Shown: one piece after another, positions 1 to 13,372 of the stretch
Position numbering within the stretch: position 1 is the first letter of the stretch
Layout: each line of letters starts with the position of its first letter
Assembly: GCF_017562075.2 (NCBI RefSeq)
Contig: NC_054084.1
Coordinates: 12,786,798-12,850,797, forward strand
Length of the DNA: 64,000 bases
Direction: 5' to 3'
Source of the DNA: Anopheles merus
Taxonomy: Eukaryota; Arthropoda; Insecta; Diptera; Culicidae
Notes under the pieces: model-generated
Database searches by the model: none
Told to the model about the DNA's origin: nothing
What the model saw: the letters and a program-made list of their open reading frames with translations, nothing else
Made by a program: the position numbers and the translations under genes

Positions 1-2652
1 GGTTTCACGCCTCACTTGCCTCACTCAATTGGGGTAGCAACGGGATGGGGATCAGTGACGGTGGCCGACAGCCTACTGTGACTCCCGATCGGTCGATCGG
101 TCCTTTAATTAAAGCAAAGTGGGTTCGCCGATACTGCCGAAAACTGCCGCCTTTGGCTTGTTGAACTTATTTGACCTTTTTTGAGGGTTCGTCTTATGGA
201 AATAATGTCCATAGAAGCTGATGAAAAATAATGCTTTTGCCTTATTTTGAATTAAAGGCGAATAAAATAGTATTATGGAAAACAATTATGTACAACGATT
301 TAAATTAGTTATGTGATTTCATGAATCGCCTGCAGCTATAGCGCAAAGACAACTTTTAATTGATCAAACCCCTTGCGAATGTTGGAAATCAATTCGTTTA
401 TGTTTATGGATCAGGACTCTTTTGGTCATTGCCAATACTATATTTAAAAAGACGCCCAGAGCCCAATGGAGGACGCATAGAAATGCTGCAATGCTTTTAG
501 TATAACCTGCAGCATCAGACCTTTTTTGCTGTTATTCTTCAAAGCATAACTTTTCTAAAATCCTTACGTCGCTTGAAGTCTTGTGATTAAGTTGGTTGTG
601 GCTTCGTTGATCTAGGTACTTATTATTCTCAGATTGAGTCCGATTGAACTATGCTTACAGCTAGTTGATGAATTTCTTTCATGCCTTCCAGACATTACAA
701 TTCTTGTGACTACACTGCTGTAATATGATTTCCAACCAAACAAATGCGATAAAGCGATCAAATCAGTAAAGTTTTGATTATTTCCTTATTCAAAATTTTG
801 ATTATGTAAAACAATTTTAATATTTTAAATTCTGTATCCCATTTGTATCTTTCTGTATCTCTGTAGTTTGTGATAACCTACTGGATTCCTCCCTACCAAT
901 CTCCCACGACCGCTCATCAAAATGTGTTTTACTTTCAAACATGTGAATTCCTTCGCTGGCAGCAAAATCATGATCGATGTGTTGCCTCAAAAGCTATGCA
1001 TCTAATGTGTTGCCGTTTGACGAGTGGCAGGTGAATAGAAACAAAGCCACAGGACAACAGGCCTGAAGACACATACACACCGGATTGAATGGCTGGAAAC
1101 ATCAATCTTCCTTCCCAAAGAATGTGCTAACGGTCAAGTGCGGTTTGAAGTTTGCTTTTATTTTCCCTTTTTTCCCCTACTTTTCAGCTCAAAATGAAAG
1201 AAACTCTCAAAAACTGCAATTCTTGCTCTTGATCAGGGCTGCGTCTCGCTGTCTGTTGCAGCCGAGACTCGATTGAAACCCTTCGAAGGAGTGCACGCTC
1301 GGGCCACTCTTCCCGCAGACTGGCGGACATCCTTCCGTCGGTCGGACAGTCATAAATTATTACCGCCCGGCACGTTACGCTTTAGCGGCTCGAAGTTCAT
1401 CAATTTCGTGTAAATTACTACGCAGCCCGCAGCTCTTGCGTTCTCGTGGGCATCTCCCGCCTTGCCGGTCGATTCACTATGCCGCGCTTATTTTTGCCGA
1501 ACGCTGGAAGGTGTTGTAAGGATTTTATCAATCATTACGCACATCGAAGGGTTTTGCGACCGAGGTTCGCTTTAATTCTCGCCGCGTCCTTTGACGCAAC
1601 GCAAAACCGCACCGCCCGGCGGGGCTACGAAAAAAGGGCGCACAATCAACGCCCTCCGAAACTACGAAACCTATGGCCAAAGCCTTCCATCGTTCCCTTC
1701 TGCTGCTTCTTTCCAGCAGTTCGTAGGGTGGGGCGGGGAGGAAGGGGCACACGCGCAAGGAAAGCCCAAGCTTTGCGTCGTCGACGACGTCTTGGCTGGG
1801 TGCCCGGAGGCCAGCGCAGCACAGTTGTCAGAATAATTACGACCACTTTTAACAGTCATTTAGCTCCGTTTTGCCTTCCTCCAGACTGTATTTCTTCAGC
1901 GTTTCCATAGCGCTTTTTTTTTTGTTTTTGCGCAACGCCTTCATACGATTTGTGCACCGCGAACGCTTTATGGAGGTGCCGAATGTGCCGCTCTGTAATC
2001 AACACTTTAGTGAAACGAAAACGAAACCTGGAGCATCGAAACGGAGGTCCAAGCTCACACACACACACACACAGAAGAACGGGCTGAGAAAAACGTCGTC
2101 ATTTTATTTCTCATCTCAATCCCGCGCTGGGTGGGTAAGGACTGGGTGAGTGCTATGGGGAGGAGACAATACCCTCAAGGCAAACTGGACGCAAGACGTT
2201 GTTGAGTTGACGAAGGGAGAAAAAAATGAAAAACCAGCCACAAAACAGTGAGTCAATACACAGGGCTGCGTAAAAAGTTGTGCGAACTGCGGAAGGGTTG
2301 GCTACAAACAAAAGATAATTTAAGTAAAGGCTTTATCAATCATTTGGACTCGATAGAGATGCATTGATACGCAAATACGGCATCAATAATAATTTCAAAC
2401 AAACTGTATTTGTCCTTGTTGTTCAGCTTCGGCAGCTACAATACTTACATGCCAGAGTAGCTGAAAGTATAAAGGGGACTTAGTTAAGAAGACTTAATTT
2501 TGCTCCCCAAGAACCTGTCTCGGAGGTAACACTCAATAGTGGTTTCCACTATCAAGAGAGTAATAATTTCAAAAATCATTCAACAGCTGTTTCTCACACA
2601 ACTACGCTCAAAATACACTCCATAATTGAGTTTTTCATAACTTTTTACATAC
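1..2652 (-). other. Last visible intron of the T-box gene (3' exon not in window)
   Basis: After the exon 5 donor I looked on the minus strand for an acceptor followed by the expected post-T-box sequence, which in fly orthologues begins with DPMD, and found none. The downstream exon or exons therefore probably lie to the left of the window. The stretch 140-1000 is AT-rich, while 1270-2150 has balanced composition, with a CATAAATTAT core at 1351 and a (CA)9 tract at 2056-2073. Overlapping 60-150 codon open frames on both strands at 1450-2150 look like chance and show no domain. Confidence 0.75.
2535..2555. repeat. Small perfect hairpin
   Basis: ATAGTGG and CCACTAT form a 7-bp inverted repeat around a TTT loop, about 100 bp past the exon 5 donor within the last visible intron. 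It is a short structure with no known role and could be chance. Confidence 0.4.
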
Positions 2653-2897
2653 CTATCAAAATCGGTCAAACGTGACGAGTCCCGGAATCCTTTCGCGAAC
2701 GGATTGGAATCGATCTTTAGCTTCGTTATCAGCTGGTTCTGGTAGGCCGTAACCGCGGTGAATACCGTCTCCGGGAAAACGTACGTTTTGTGGTCCACTT
2801 CCTGCAGCTCATTGGGTGAGTTGGGAATGTTTTGCCCGGGTACGAGACGAACCAAATGTATGCGGGGTTGATAGCGATGCATCGAGTTCAGTACAAT
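2653..2897 (-). CDS. H15/mid: T-box gene coding exon 5 (C-terminal half of T-box)
   Basis: The exon starts at 2897 after a CCCTGCAG acceptor and encodes residues 267-347, plus two bases of a split codon (AG) before a GTATGT donor. It reads IVLNSMHRYQPRIHLVRL, then a linker with PGQNIPNSPNELQEVDHKTY, then VFPETVFTAVTAYQNQ, LITKLKIDSNPFAKGF and RDSSRLTDFD(R). The MHRYQPRIH, FPET.F.AVTAYQN and LKI..NPFAKGFRD blocks are diagnostic. The last one forms the 3-10 helix and C-terminal helix that enter the DNA minor groove in T-box structures. Reading through the donor adds only about 22 residues unlike any T-box protein before a stop, so splicing to a further exon to the left is expected. Confidence 0.98.
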
Positions 2898-3958
2898 CTG
2901 CAGGGAGAAAGCCAGACAAATGACAAATGTTGGAGAAGAGTTTTTTGCAGTTTTTTTTCCAAAATAGTGTTATAAATTATAGAACGCCATGAATGGAAAC
3001 AACTTCGAATTATTCGTGTTTGGCCCTTCTGCTCATTACTTTTCGTTTCTAAAATAATTGAACATTTTCTGGAATTTTCAGCTGAAAGACAGTTGTTTAG
3101 TTCAATGTCAAAACTTTAATGCATATTTGTGCAAAAATGGCATTATTACTTATACTTATCTTAAATTCTTAAACTGTAATTAAAAGCAGAACAAAATGTT
3201 TTTGCTCGCTTTTATTTTAATATCACTTTAAATGAATTTCATGTTCAAAGCCTTTAATTATTTCATTTTTCTTTTGTACTTAACTAGTCTTTTCAGGAGA
3301 TTGTATTACAATACGTGAAGAAATATATTTCTTCGTAAATTACAGCAAACATACAAGAACATCTTTCAAATCAACATTTCTGACTCGTTTCTTGCGAATT
3401 CAAACGAATTTTCCTTCCACTTTTTCGAAACGAGAGTTTGCTCCACCTGATTCTAAAAGCGAGATGAATCCTGAAAGTTTAATGCGCAGTAAACAACTCA
3501 ACACAAACTCGAAAGCAACTTCGTACCGTAGCTCGTAGCTCCAGCCGTCCGGAAAATGATGGCCGCAATGGTGGTGCAAAATATTTTCCATCCACACACA
3601 CACACACGCCACGCGTAAAATGGGTGTTTTGCGCACTTGCGTGAAGAATGTGTTTTTGTGCTGCCATTTCCTGCCAACGGGGAAGCTGTAATCGAGCACG
3701 TACACCCGTGCCGAAGAAAAAGGACGAAACACGTCAGCATTCCGCGTATCGTAACAGCATCCTTCCCTCACTTACCGACACAGGCGCGCGCGCGCGCACA
3801 CACTCACAGACAAAGACACACGCAATCAGCCATAAGTGAACGTGGGCGCCTAACACCGTGCAAGGCGAAATATGATATTCCAGAGACGAAAGAGCCATGA
3901 ATTTGACAGCCGGCAAGCTGCTACAACCGCCAGCACTGAGCCCAACACCCCCCACGTA

Positions 3959-3978
3959 CCCCCCCCCCCCCCCCCCCC
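3959..3978. repeat. C20 homopolymer
   Basis: About twenty consecutive cytosines are seen, G-rich on the gene's sense strand. The length in the assembly may be unreliable, because such runs are error-prone in sequencing. Confidence 0.95.
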
Positions 3979-4121
3979 GCCCTCCTTAAACAACGGCGAT
4001 GGCCACATCGACGACGACAACAACGACGACGACGACGAGCAGAGAATAAACCATTTATAAGGGGAATGGCAATCCATAAATTATGATTTGATGAAATTGA
4101 TATCGTCCCCACGAGATACGG

Positions 4122-4156
4122 CGAGAGAGAGAGAGCGAGAGTGAGAGAGTGGAGAG
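4122..4156. repeat. Imperfect (GA)n microsatellite
   Basis: This is a run of GA dinucleotides with a few C/T interruptions, within a balanced-composition block of intron 4 and about 40 bp from the CATAAATTATG core at 4075. GA tracts can bind GAGA-type factors in insects, but function here is only inferred. Confidence 0.85.
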
Positions 4157-6243
4157 AAAATCGAGCTCCACGGCTACGGTAACCCTGTATATACATTCTC
4201 CCCTCACTATCCTTACCCCAATGGTGGAGTGAACGGCCCGGCCCGATTGGTGGCTGCTGTGGACAGTGGGCAAAAATGGCGCGTCGAACGGTCGGTGCAC
4301 CCGGGGGCCCGCGGGCCGAATGGTCCGTTCCGTTTGCGCCAAAAGGAATCGTTAAAGCAAATATCAATAATAAAGAGATAACGGACAAAAAATCGATATT
4401 TTCCAGCAGCGGACGCGAGCGAGTGGAATGCACCCCAGAAATGGTTCTATTTCTGGGTTCGTTTGGAGGACGAACCAACACAAAAAAAAACCCGCAAGCT
4501 GAGCGGGCGAGAAGGTGTTGAGGGAACATCATCACCTTGGACGTGAAGTACATAAACGTGGATAGTTAAACAAATTTGCAGTCTTTCTTGCTGGTTTACT
4601 GTGGATTGGGAGTACATACAGTCTGGAGCAGGTTTTAATGTCCGTAAAGTAAATAACTCGCCACGCTGTGAGGTTTATGGTTTAGCGCTAGTAACATTGA
4701 GTTCCTTAAGGAGAGGAGAACAACTCCCTTATAGAAGTGCCATGTCTGCAGAGCGAAGAAAATAGTTTATGCCTTTTCTCTCGCTTACGATCGATTTATT
4801 TGTCCAGCAAGAGACCGGCTCCTGGGGAAAAGCTCTTCAACAGACAAGAAGACACTTAAAACATTCCCCGAACAACTCTACGAACGAACACTCCAACTCC
4901 ACAGAATCTGCCAGGAGTGTCTGTGTCTGGTGCAGGTATTAAAGCATGCTTCCCTCCTGGGAGCACTCGCTGTCCCTCGCTTTGTATCGCTTTGCCTGCG
5001 ACTAGACACCGGGACCACCACGACAGTCAGATAACCCGCATAATTTATGGACGATGTTTTATAGAGACATTTGCCCGGTAATTAGTGCGAAGGCGGAAGG
5101 CGTGTTACCATATTCGCCGGTCGCGCTGCCAAGTGCTGCCGCCGTTTCCGATACCCGACATCGCGAGTACATGGAACCAATCGACACAAAGCGACTGTGT
5201 AAACAGTACTGGCCAGGTGCTTACGGACGGTTTGCAAAACCGTTCCGGCCCTTTCTGCCGCATGGTTTCACCGGTGACAGTACTAATCAACATAATTTAT
5301 CGATACGAATGTACCGGTTGGTTAGACGATAGGGTTGGATTAGCGTCTGCTATTACAAGCAGATGAGACTTCGGGAGGCCCCACACACGGTTCTAGGGTT
5401 GTCGATTTGCAAGCACCCGTGACATGCTAATTATGATCGAGATGCTCATTTAGTGTCTTATAGCCCTGTACACGATCAATCAATAGGGTCGAGTTGGTTC
5501 GAGCAGATTAAAGACAAGCTTACATAACGTCCGTACAGACCGGAGATACTCGACCGGTGGCTTAGGAGTAGCGCTCATCAACTAAATTCCTGTCGGAAAA
5601 TAGATTCCCATTCCCAAAGCTCCCAACACACACAGCCCCACATATGCACAAGCTGTCCAGCTCTGCACCAAATGTAGCAGAAAAACTGCTCACCGAGCGG
5701 GAAACCCATCACACTTCAACAGTTTCCAGCTGGTGGCCAACGGGACCAGTCGCACGGGCGTTACGGTGGAGCCCGGCCAGACACAGGGTCTGATGTTTCG
5801 TACCTAATTTATCAAGCTAACACCTCGCCACCATCGGGCACCGGAGCGGTCTCTCTTTCTCTCTCGCGCGCATGGTGTTGGCGTACACTTCACCACCACT
5901 GCACGGATGGAGCCATTTTTATGCTAAGCACCATCAGATAGACTAACACTCACCGACGCAGCTACCGGCGAGGGCGCGAAGAGGCCCGTGAACCAGGAGC
6001 AACGGGCAACCTTCGCACCACCTCCACGCAAGGCCTTCGCTTTTCCGCACCGCTTTACCCAGCCGGACGGTGAAGACATGCGCGCTTTATCAGCTTTTCT
6101 AAATTTGCGCTCTTCCACCTGTGCGCCATGAGCACCCCGCCAAACGAACGCGAGAAAGGACGAAGCAGGCCTGCACCAACACAACCGTAGGCAGTAGGCA
6201 CTTACACCATCGCACACTTACAAACGCAAAAGCCAGTGCGGCG

Positions 6244-6265
6244 GTGTGTGTGTGTGTGTGTGTGT
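6244..6265. repeat. (GT)11 microsatellite
   Basis: Eleven perfect GT units are seen in intron 4. Valine/cysteine-repeat open frames in this area are artefacts of this tract. Confidence 0.95.
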
Positions 6266-8272
6266 AGTACACTTTCCTTACACACAGCTCCAAGGCTCAC
6301 GACCATATGCAAAGACAGAGAGCGAGAGAAAGAGAAAGAGCGAGAGAGCGCACATGGAGTGGTTTCAGCCCGGTGCTCGTTACCATGGTGACCGCACCAC
6401 CATCACAGAAACCGCCTGGCTCGGGTGGAGGCGCGCAGGCGAACACGACGGATTAACTGTCCACACACAGCGCTCTGTAGTGGTAGTAGTGGAAGTCCAT
6501 CTTGACAGTGCCCAGGATTTGGGCCCAGGGAGCACCCCGTGGGTGAAGGGGAAGGGTGCGGGACAAGTCGAACTGTGCTAAACTCGACGACAAATCGATT
6601 CTTCTAACAGCTTTTCACAGATCGTCTCCTCGTTCGGTGGAAGTCCGGGTTACGGTTCAGTGGCTTGGAACGCCATCGTCGGGACGTCGGCCTGACGGGT
6701 AAACGGAAAAAGGGAGCCTTCGTATCCCTCCACACATACGCACACGGCCCCCTTTTTCCCCCCGCTTGTGCTAATGATTAAGAAGAGCAACATTTTGGAA
6801 GATAGGTAGTACATCAGCGTGTACGTGTAGCGAAACCGAGCAGATGCTTCTGATTAAAACCTGGTCCCAGCATCCTTTTTCTAGATAACACTTAGCTCCA
6901 CAGTTTTTGCCGTTTTCGCCTACACCATTTCGATGCGTTGCTACTCACTTCTCTTTGCATACATACACCAGTACCACCACGACCACAGGCCACAAGGGTC
7001 GAGGATTGAGGCCTGGCGTGAAAAACTTGTCAGCATATAGAACGGTTCATTTTCAACGTTCTTAATTACAAGCTTTATCTTATCGTCACCGGATGTTGCG
7101 AAACTCGTTACCCGGAAGGTTCGGGAGGAGGGTTTCTTTGCTTCTATGCTACTTTTTAGGATACCCCTAAACATGACCGACGGAGCATAGCGCTCGTTTT
7201 GGGCTTTCGACGGCCGTAGCAGAGTTGTTGCAATCGATTCCCGGGACCAGGCTAGAAACAAGCTGAATAGCGAACAGTTTAGTGCCAGAAGCACTGCTGG
7301 CGTTCGCTGCTGGACTTTACAACTAATAATGAGACGACTTGTGAGCATTTGTCAAGTATTCACGAAATTTTGTTTCCGTTGGAGAATGAATTTGGAGTAG
7401 CGAATCTAGCAATTCTATGTGTGCTTTTTATTTGTTGTGGAATTTATTTGGAAACATTTTCTTTTTTTAATTACGAGTTTGTTCAACCCATCAACATGGT
7501 AAATGTGTGAGATTATTTTCGAAATTGGAAATTGATTATCTGGAACAATTTCGTCAAGTTTCTGATAAGCAACGAATTACTGATTTGTTAGCCAGCAGGA
7601 TATTGGCAGAACCGTTATTGTGAGACAGTTCTTAATGTATTAATAATCTAGTAGAAAGTGTTGATGACGCATAAGAAAGCGATAGTTGCTATCTTTTTGA
7701 TTCTAAAACGTGCTTTAAGATATTTTGGAATTGTGGAAAGCGGTTGAGCCGACTTAGAAACCGTTATAAAATTATTGAAAAGATAGAACAGAAAAAGTTT
7801 TTTAAGGTAGTTCAGTATAAAACTGAGCCTGTATAAAACACCCTTACTGTTCCACAAAGCAGCATTCAATTCGCTTAAGTAATCAATGATTTATTAACTT
7901 TTAAAACTAGCGAATTGGTAATGTCTGCTGGTAGATTTGAACATCCGACATTATTCACAAGGATCAAATCCATAGAGCCTTACAATATTGTATTTGTGTT
8001 AACCTAGATAACAAGTTGAGGTCCATTGAATGGGTTTTCACTGAAGTTCCTAAGAAGAGTAGAGTGATAAAAAGGCTAACAAATGATTTTGATGTTTCGA
8101 TGAAGTTCACCTCTCCAAATCACTAATATATCCACATTTTGATTTCTACTCGTCAATTGTGATCGTTGTAATGGCATTATGACGGTAATAAGGAAACAAA
8201 CTGGTTAGTTACAAAGGCTGCAAACCGGTATAATGGTTCCAATATTTGGGTGATACAAAATCATATTATCTC

Positions 8273-8655
8273 CTGTTATACTAAATGTTTTCCAATGGAT
8301 GGTTGGTTGGCTGTTTAGATTATAGAGACTTTTTCCAATGGATGTAGATATAAAAGGTTTTCCATGTCAATTTCCAATGTTGTGTTGTAGCTTTTCATTG
8401 TCTACAAGATGTTTATAGACAGCTGTCAAATGATGTCTTTGCAAGACAATAATGTTTCAGTTCTTCCACATGATTTTCATCACATCTCAAGGTGGATTGA
8501 GTTTGACAGTTCTGTGTAATATGTTGAAAATCATGTCTAATTACGGAAATTTTGTTCTGATGCAATTACACCATTTAACAGCTTTATAAAAACATCTTGA
8601 AGGAGGTGAATAATGATGTGCACATTCGCAAGTAACTTGGAAAACCCTGTAACAG
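8273..8655. mobile_element. Possible MITE-like element with imperfect terminal inverted repeats
   Basis: The left end has CTGTTA followed by GTTTTCCAATGG. The right end is CTTGGAAAACCCTGTAACAG, whose reverse complement also starts CTGTTACAGGGTTTTCCAAG. Inside are repeats of the same TTTTCCAATG motif (8289 and about 8332) and GGTTTTCCATGTC. An internal pair AGCTGTCAAA / TTTGACAGTT is also inverted. The interval lies in an AT-rich block of intron 4. I could not define a clean target-site duplication and the terminal match needs a gap, so family and exact ends are uncertain. Confidence 0.35.
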
Positions 8656-9286
8656 CGAATTGTGTAACCAACCACCTTCATAAGCTATTGAAAAGTGTAC
8701 TGGGGATAACCTAGTGCATTATTATCTCAAAGATACTTTCGATTTTCTCAGGATAATGTTTAGTTAAGAGGGGAGCTTATTATCACAGCTTTTTACTCAA
8801 ATGTGGATGTTGTAATTAACATTGAAATATGTGGTACTCTGCCAATTTCATTTACAATTAATATCTTTTCTATAATCTTGTTTATTAAATAATCTAATGT
8901 TGTATCTTTATTTTTCTTTTTTTTGAAACCATTCATTTTAACTTTTTGCTTTACTTCATACTACACCTATTGCCTTTCTTTCATAGTTATTACAACAATT
9001 TATTTTTACTTCAAAATTAAGTATCTCTGAAAGAAATCTGAAAGAAATAAAACAAAAGCAATCGAATCGGCAGCACGCGCTCACCCATGGCGTGGTTTTT
9101 GGTTACGTGTGACAAACACATTCCAACTCCCGTTTCCAACCCAAACCCCTCATCCCGTGGCAAAGTATGTCGTTTCCACTTGAGTCGAATACTTTTTTTT
9201 TGTAGAGACAAAAGTAAGGCCAGCAAACGCACCACCACCGGAGCGCCACGGGCGGTCTCTTCGATTCCAAAGCCCACCGGTGGCAC

Positions 9287-9287
<1 letters not shown>

Positions 9288-9317
<30 letters not shown>
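9288..9317. repeat. (CAG)10 trinucleotide repeat
   Basis: Ten pure CAG units are seen in intron 4. Open frames across it read poly-Gln, poly-Ser, poly-Ala or poly-Leu depending on frame, and have no coding support on either side. Confidence 0.95.
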
Positions 9318-9319
<2 letters not shown>

Positions 9320-11210
9320 GCATGCTCCTGTCCATTGGTCATCGCAAGCAGCCCCAAACTCCTAACGGACACTCGCTAGAATGCTTGCACGAACGGGGCG
9401 TTTTGTGGATCGCAGCGATGGATCGGTTTGCTTGCGTCCCCGCCCGTATATGGCATGGTATATCATATAACTATAATGATTTGCTGGAGATTTTACCGCG
9501 AGACAACACGGGGAATGAATGGGAAGCAAATTCGATTTATTGCCTGATAAAATACGACCCACACATATGGAATTGGCCCCGTGCTCATTACGGCCGAAAG
9601 GTGCTCCCAGTGCTCCCAACACTTAGACGATGACATACTAGAACACCGGTTAAAGATCAGTTTCCGGCATGATGGGGTGGCCGAGAGCTCACATCCGAGT
9701 ACAGCCGAGAGCTGCACATGGAATGAATATGGTATTAAAGGTGATATCATTTTAATACAGAAACCAAATAAATTTAATATCTATTCTTCTATGTATGGAG
9801 ATGTGTCCCGCACAAACGCCTTGTCGCCTTTAGTCATCTTAATAACGCACATTACATTAGCGTTGAATAATTTAATAAGCAACCAGTGTGGCAGCCTTCG
9901 CATCCAGCAGCTCCCCAGCTGGCCAGTAGTCGTGAAGAAACTGTCGCCCTATCAAGTCCCAGCAAAGGCGACCCGAACCCCCTTCCCACTTTGCCCGAAG
10001 ATGGCGCAAAACCGGTCGATCGTACACGCCCAGCCTTACGGCCCCGTGTCGCAAAACCTGAGATTAATTAAGTGTTTCCGATAACGATCTGCAAATTATG
10101 CAACCCAGGTATGGTCGGAGCCGCGCCCTCACGCCCGTTCGCCAACTCGACGCCTAAGCACGGTGCAAGTTTATAGTGGCCACCAACCTGGCTAACCCAA
10201 CCCTGCCTGTCCCACTGATCAAGTCGATCAATTGCAGTCGGCGCACTCGGCGGCGGATGTACCGGCTGTCAACGGGCACTCAGGACCGGCTCCCGAATGG
10301 AGTCATAATTTTTGCCATCGATTTGCCATCTGCTGCTGCGGATGTCGCGGGCGCGGAATTAGTTATGCTCTCGCGCGTTCGCGAATCGCCGTTAGAGGCT
10401 AATTTAAGACCCCGCCCACGGGTAATGTGGCCGGTGGTAATTAATGATCCATTGCCGTACAAACACACACAACCAACCTCTCACTCTACAGCTGTTTTCG
10501 CCTTGAAGCTTCTCCACGCACAGACACACACACAGAGTGAAAACATCACCACCAGTGTATGGCCATTAAGTATTCCAATCCCATTACGGTGCATGAAACA
10601 CAGCACACAGTGGGTGAAATTATTCAAATCAGCGGCCCTATTTGCTCGATGGGGTTTCATTTTTATCCAAATCGAATCCCAAAAGCCCCACCAGGGGAAA
10701 CCAGCTCGTTGCAAGCGTTGAGCGGTGTACAGCAACGCGACCCAGCAACGTGATAAGGTGTCAAAATATCACACTCAACTCCGAGCGCCAAAAGTCGCTG
10801 AAAGTCCAGTTTACGTGACGTGCGGTGGTGGTGGGGCGGTGTGCACAAACGAACCCGATAAAGCGAAAGGAAAAACGCCCAATATGGCTGCCGTGGCCGG
10901 TACGCGGGGTCGGTAGGTTGCATTAATAATTCATCCACCCATCGAAATAATAGTAAATTATGTAGATGGAGAAACCGAGCCCAAAGTAGCCGCCGTGTGT
11001 GTGTGTGTGATGGTAAAAATAAGCAGCGAGGAAATAACCAACCACGCTACGCAAAGGTACTTCTGGGTTTCGTTCCTAGCTAGAACTCAAGCCCGCGAGC
11101 AGCACTGCGAGGGAAGTGAGGAGATGGGAAGCAGGGAAAAAAGGTGCGAATGTGTTAGGTCGACGAAATAATCACGAAATTAGGATTATGCAAATCGTAT
11201 CCCGAACGCG

Positions 11211-11227
11211 CACACACACACACACAC
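11211..11227. repeat. (CA)8 microsatellite
   Basis: This is a short perfect CA tract in intron 4. A second short tandem, GACC repeated about four times, lies at 11534-11551. Confidence 0.9.
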
Positions 11228-12835
11228 GGTCCGGACGCTTTCCTTCCTTTGGCGCTTTCCTTTTGCGAGCGACAACACATTACCTCCGAAGGATTATTAC
11301 CTCTACCGGCAAGCGGTTTGGTCCTGCTGTGACGCTCGCAGCGACCACGAAAGCGAAATCCAATGGAGAGAAAAAAAAAAGGATAGAATACCACCACGCA
11401 CCACCAGCACCGACCGCGGAGCGAAGGTGTCAAATGGAAAAGTGTCATAAAGTGTGCGAGTTACGATCATTGACACTTTCTTCTTCGAAGCCTTTGCGCA
11501 CCCATGGCGGTGCGTTCTTGCACCACTTGTACCCGACCGACCGACCGACCGAAACACTCTCCGAACCCTTCTCCCGTACCACCAAGCCCTGCCCGACGCT
11601 GAAGCGACGCTGGAAATGTATTAATTAAGTATAACTTATGGCGACCGAGCTTAATTGTCTTCATAATTTCTCCACTCCGCGCGCTTATCATAACTCCGGG
11701 GTGGCAAACGGAAACGCTAAAGAGAGATGATGGCTGTGTTGGGAGGGGGGGGAGGGGGGTAGGGTCACCCAATTGGTTGGCCGGTGGCCACCAATGGCTT
11801 TTTTCCAGTCTGAGGGCTTTGTCTGTGTATGTGTGCATGTGCTGGTCTGTCTGTCTTTTCTTTTCTCCACGTGCCGGCTTGATGGCGTGCGGCAACTCAC
11901 ACACACACACACGCGCGCAGACACACTCTCGTTAAGGTGCAGCCAAAGAAGAAGAGTGGGGAAAAATATGATTATTGGAAAATTATGGAAATGGGATACA
12001 TTGTGCCACACGCATACACATACACCCAGACACGTTGAAGGTGTTCCAACTCGTCGCTATGGAGCAATTGGCTGTGCAGTGAAGGAAAGCAGGCAACAAA
12101 GTTAAAGACTCAAGACGACGTAGCGTAAATTCGTGGCAGTGGACGTGTTATCGTTGTGCCACTGTTGCAGTTTATAGTTGGAAAATTGTTTAGCTATGTT
12201 TATAGCGGGATTAGGTAATCGAGCATTACCTCGCAGAGAGTGTGCCGTGATGAACAGCTTTTCGTGCTTCTTGTCCTACAGATTTTACTATGATATGAGC
12301 ATATTTTCCAATAAAGCAGAGAATTAAGAATCAATTTTTAAGCAACTGCTACAAGGGTTGAAATTCTGTCGAGCATATTTGTAGATTATTAACGTTAGCA
12401 TTTAAAAAAAATGGGAATTTTTCCAATTTTCATGGGTCTTTCTTCTTCCGTTCTGACGAGATATTCATTAAACTTTCAATATTAGTGTCCCATGAGCTAG
12501 GAGCCAAAATTTGTAGGCTCTTTCAATCAAACTTTAACCGTAATGACATAAAAAGTGAAGCAACTTCGTTCGGAAGCGTCGTCCCGCCACGACGAATGTC
12601 CGGACAAATTATGATAGTCGGACAAACCCTTTCCAGCATCTTCAACTTCTTGACACTATTAGACAACAATCAGAGCATCGAAAAAAGCTCGGCTCCGGAC
12701 GGCCGGAAGAGGAAGAACTAGGGAAAAATCGCTACATCTCTGCGTTCACTTGGCCGGGAGGTCGATGCAACCGGCCAAAAAATGAAAAAAATACCTGGGA
12801 AATATCAACATACGTGTCACGAGGCGGAAAACGCG

Positions 12836-12856
12836 TCCACTGGTTTAGTGGACTCA
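12836..12856. repeat. Small perfect hairpin
   Basis: GTCCACT and AGTGGAC form a 7-bp stem around GGTTT within an AT-rich block of intron 4. Nothing suggests a longer, miRNA-like precursor arm. It is probably chance. Confidence 0.35.
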
Positions 12857-13339
12857 ATGTGATACTCAAGTCAGCAAACCAGTCCATCATCCCTCAGCTG
12901 TGTCCTATGGAAAATTTCTAGACCAACAAGATGTGCATGATCTATTCCGCCAATTTTATCGCAAAAAGTGCGGAGGTATTGAGAAAAATCGAAAGCAGAA
13001 TTAAAAAAAAAATGTCAAACCGTATGCCTTCGTACGATGATTTATTTTTGCGAGTATGTTTAAATGACTACCTTTCAAGGGAATCTAGCTAAAGTAGATT
13101 ATCTGTATTCGTTTTTGTTTTCTATAGCCATACGGAAAAGCCCATTTTTAATGTAAACGTCATAACTTATGTTAAGCTTGTATCATTAGTTTCTCTCCGC
13201 TTAGGGTTTTTCGAGTTGATTATGTTGTGATTTTTGTTTGGATTTTAAAAGAAACCTATTGGAAAAAAAACTCACCAAAATCATCTTGGAAATAAGTTCA
13301 ACTTACTAATTTAAGACACATTCTAAATTTTAATTCTGA

Positions 13340-13372
13340 ATGTCTGCTCAATTAATAATAATTAATAATTTA
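13340..13372. promoter_or_regulatory. Cluster of TAAT/ATTA homeodomain-type cores
   Basis: Within about 30 bp there are four or five ATTAAT/AATAATTAATAATT cores in tandem at the downstream edge of an AT-rich block in intron 4. Such arrays can be multi-site homeodomain targets, but the local AT richness makes chance a real alternative. Confidence 0.25.

Noticed and set aside
2535..2555. Small hairpins (also 12836-12856) as miRNA precursors
   Set aside because: Stems are only 7 bp and do not extend. A miRNA precursor needs a stem of about 22 bp or more.
3921..4553. 210-codon open frame, minus strand
   Set aside because: It runs through a C20/G20 homopolymer and GA tract that produce Gly-, Ser- and Arg-repeat translation. 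It is not a plausible protein.
9280..9372. Poly-Gln/poly-Ala open frames around the CAG repeat
   Set aside because: The repeat is intronic and each frame ends in unrelated sequence. There is no exon boundary in phase with the T-box gene.
12485..12721. 78-codon open frame in an AT-rich block of intron 4 as a nested gene
   Set aside because: Normal amino-acid mix but no recognisable domain, no promoter or splice context, and its length is within chance expectation.
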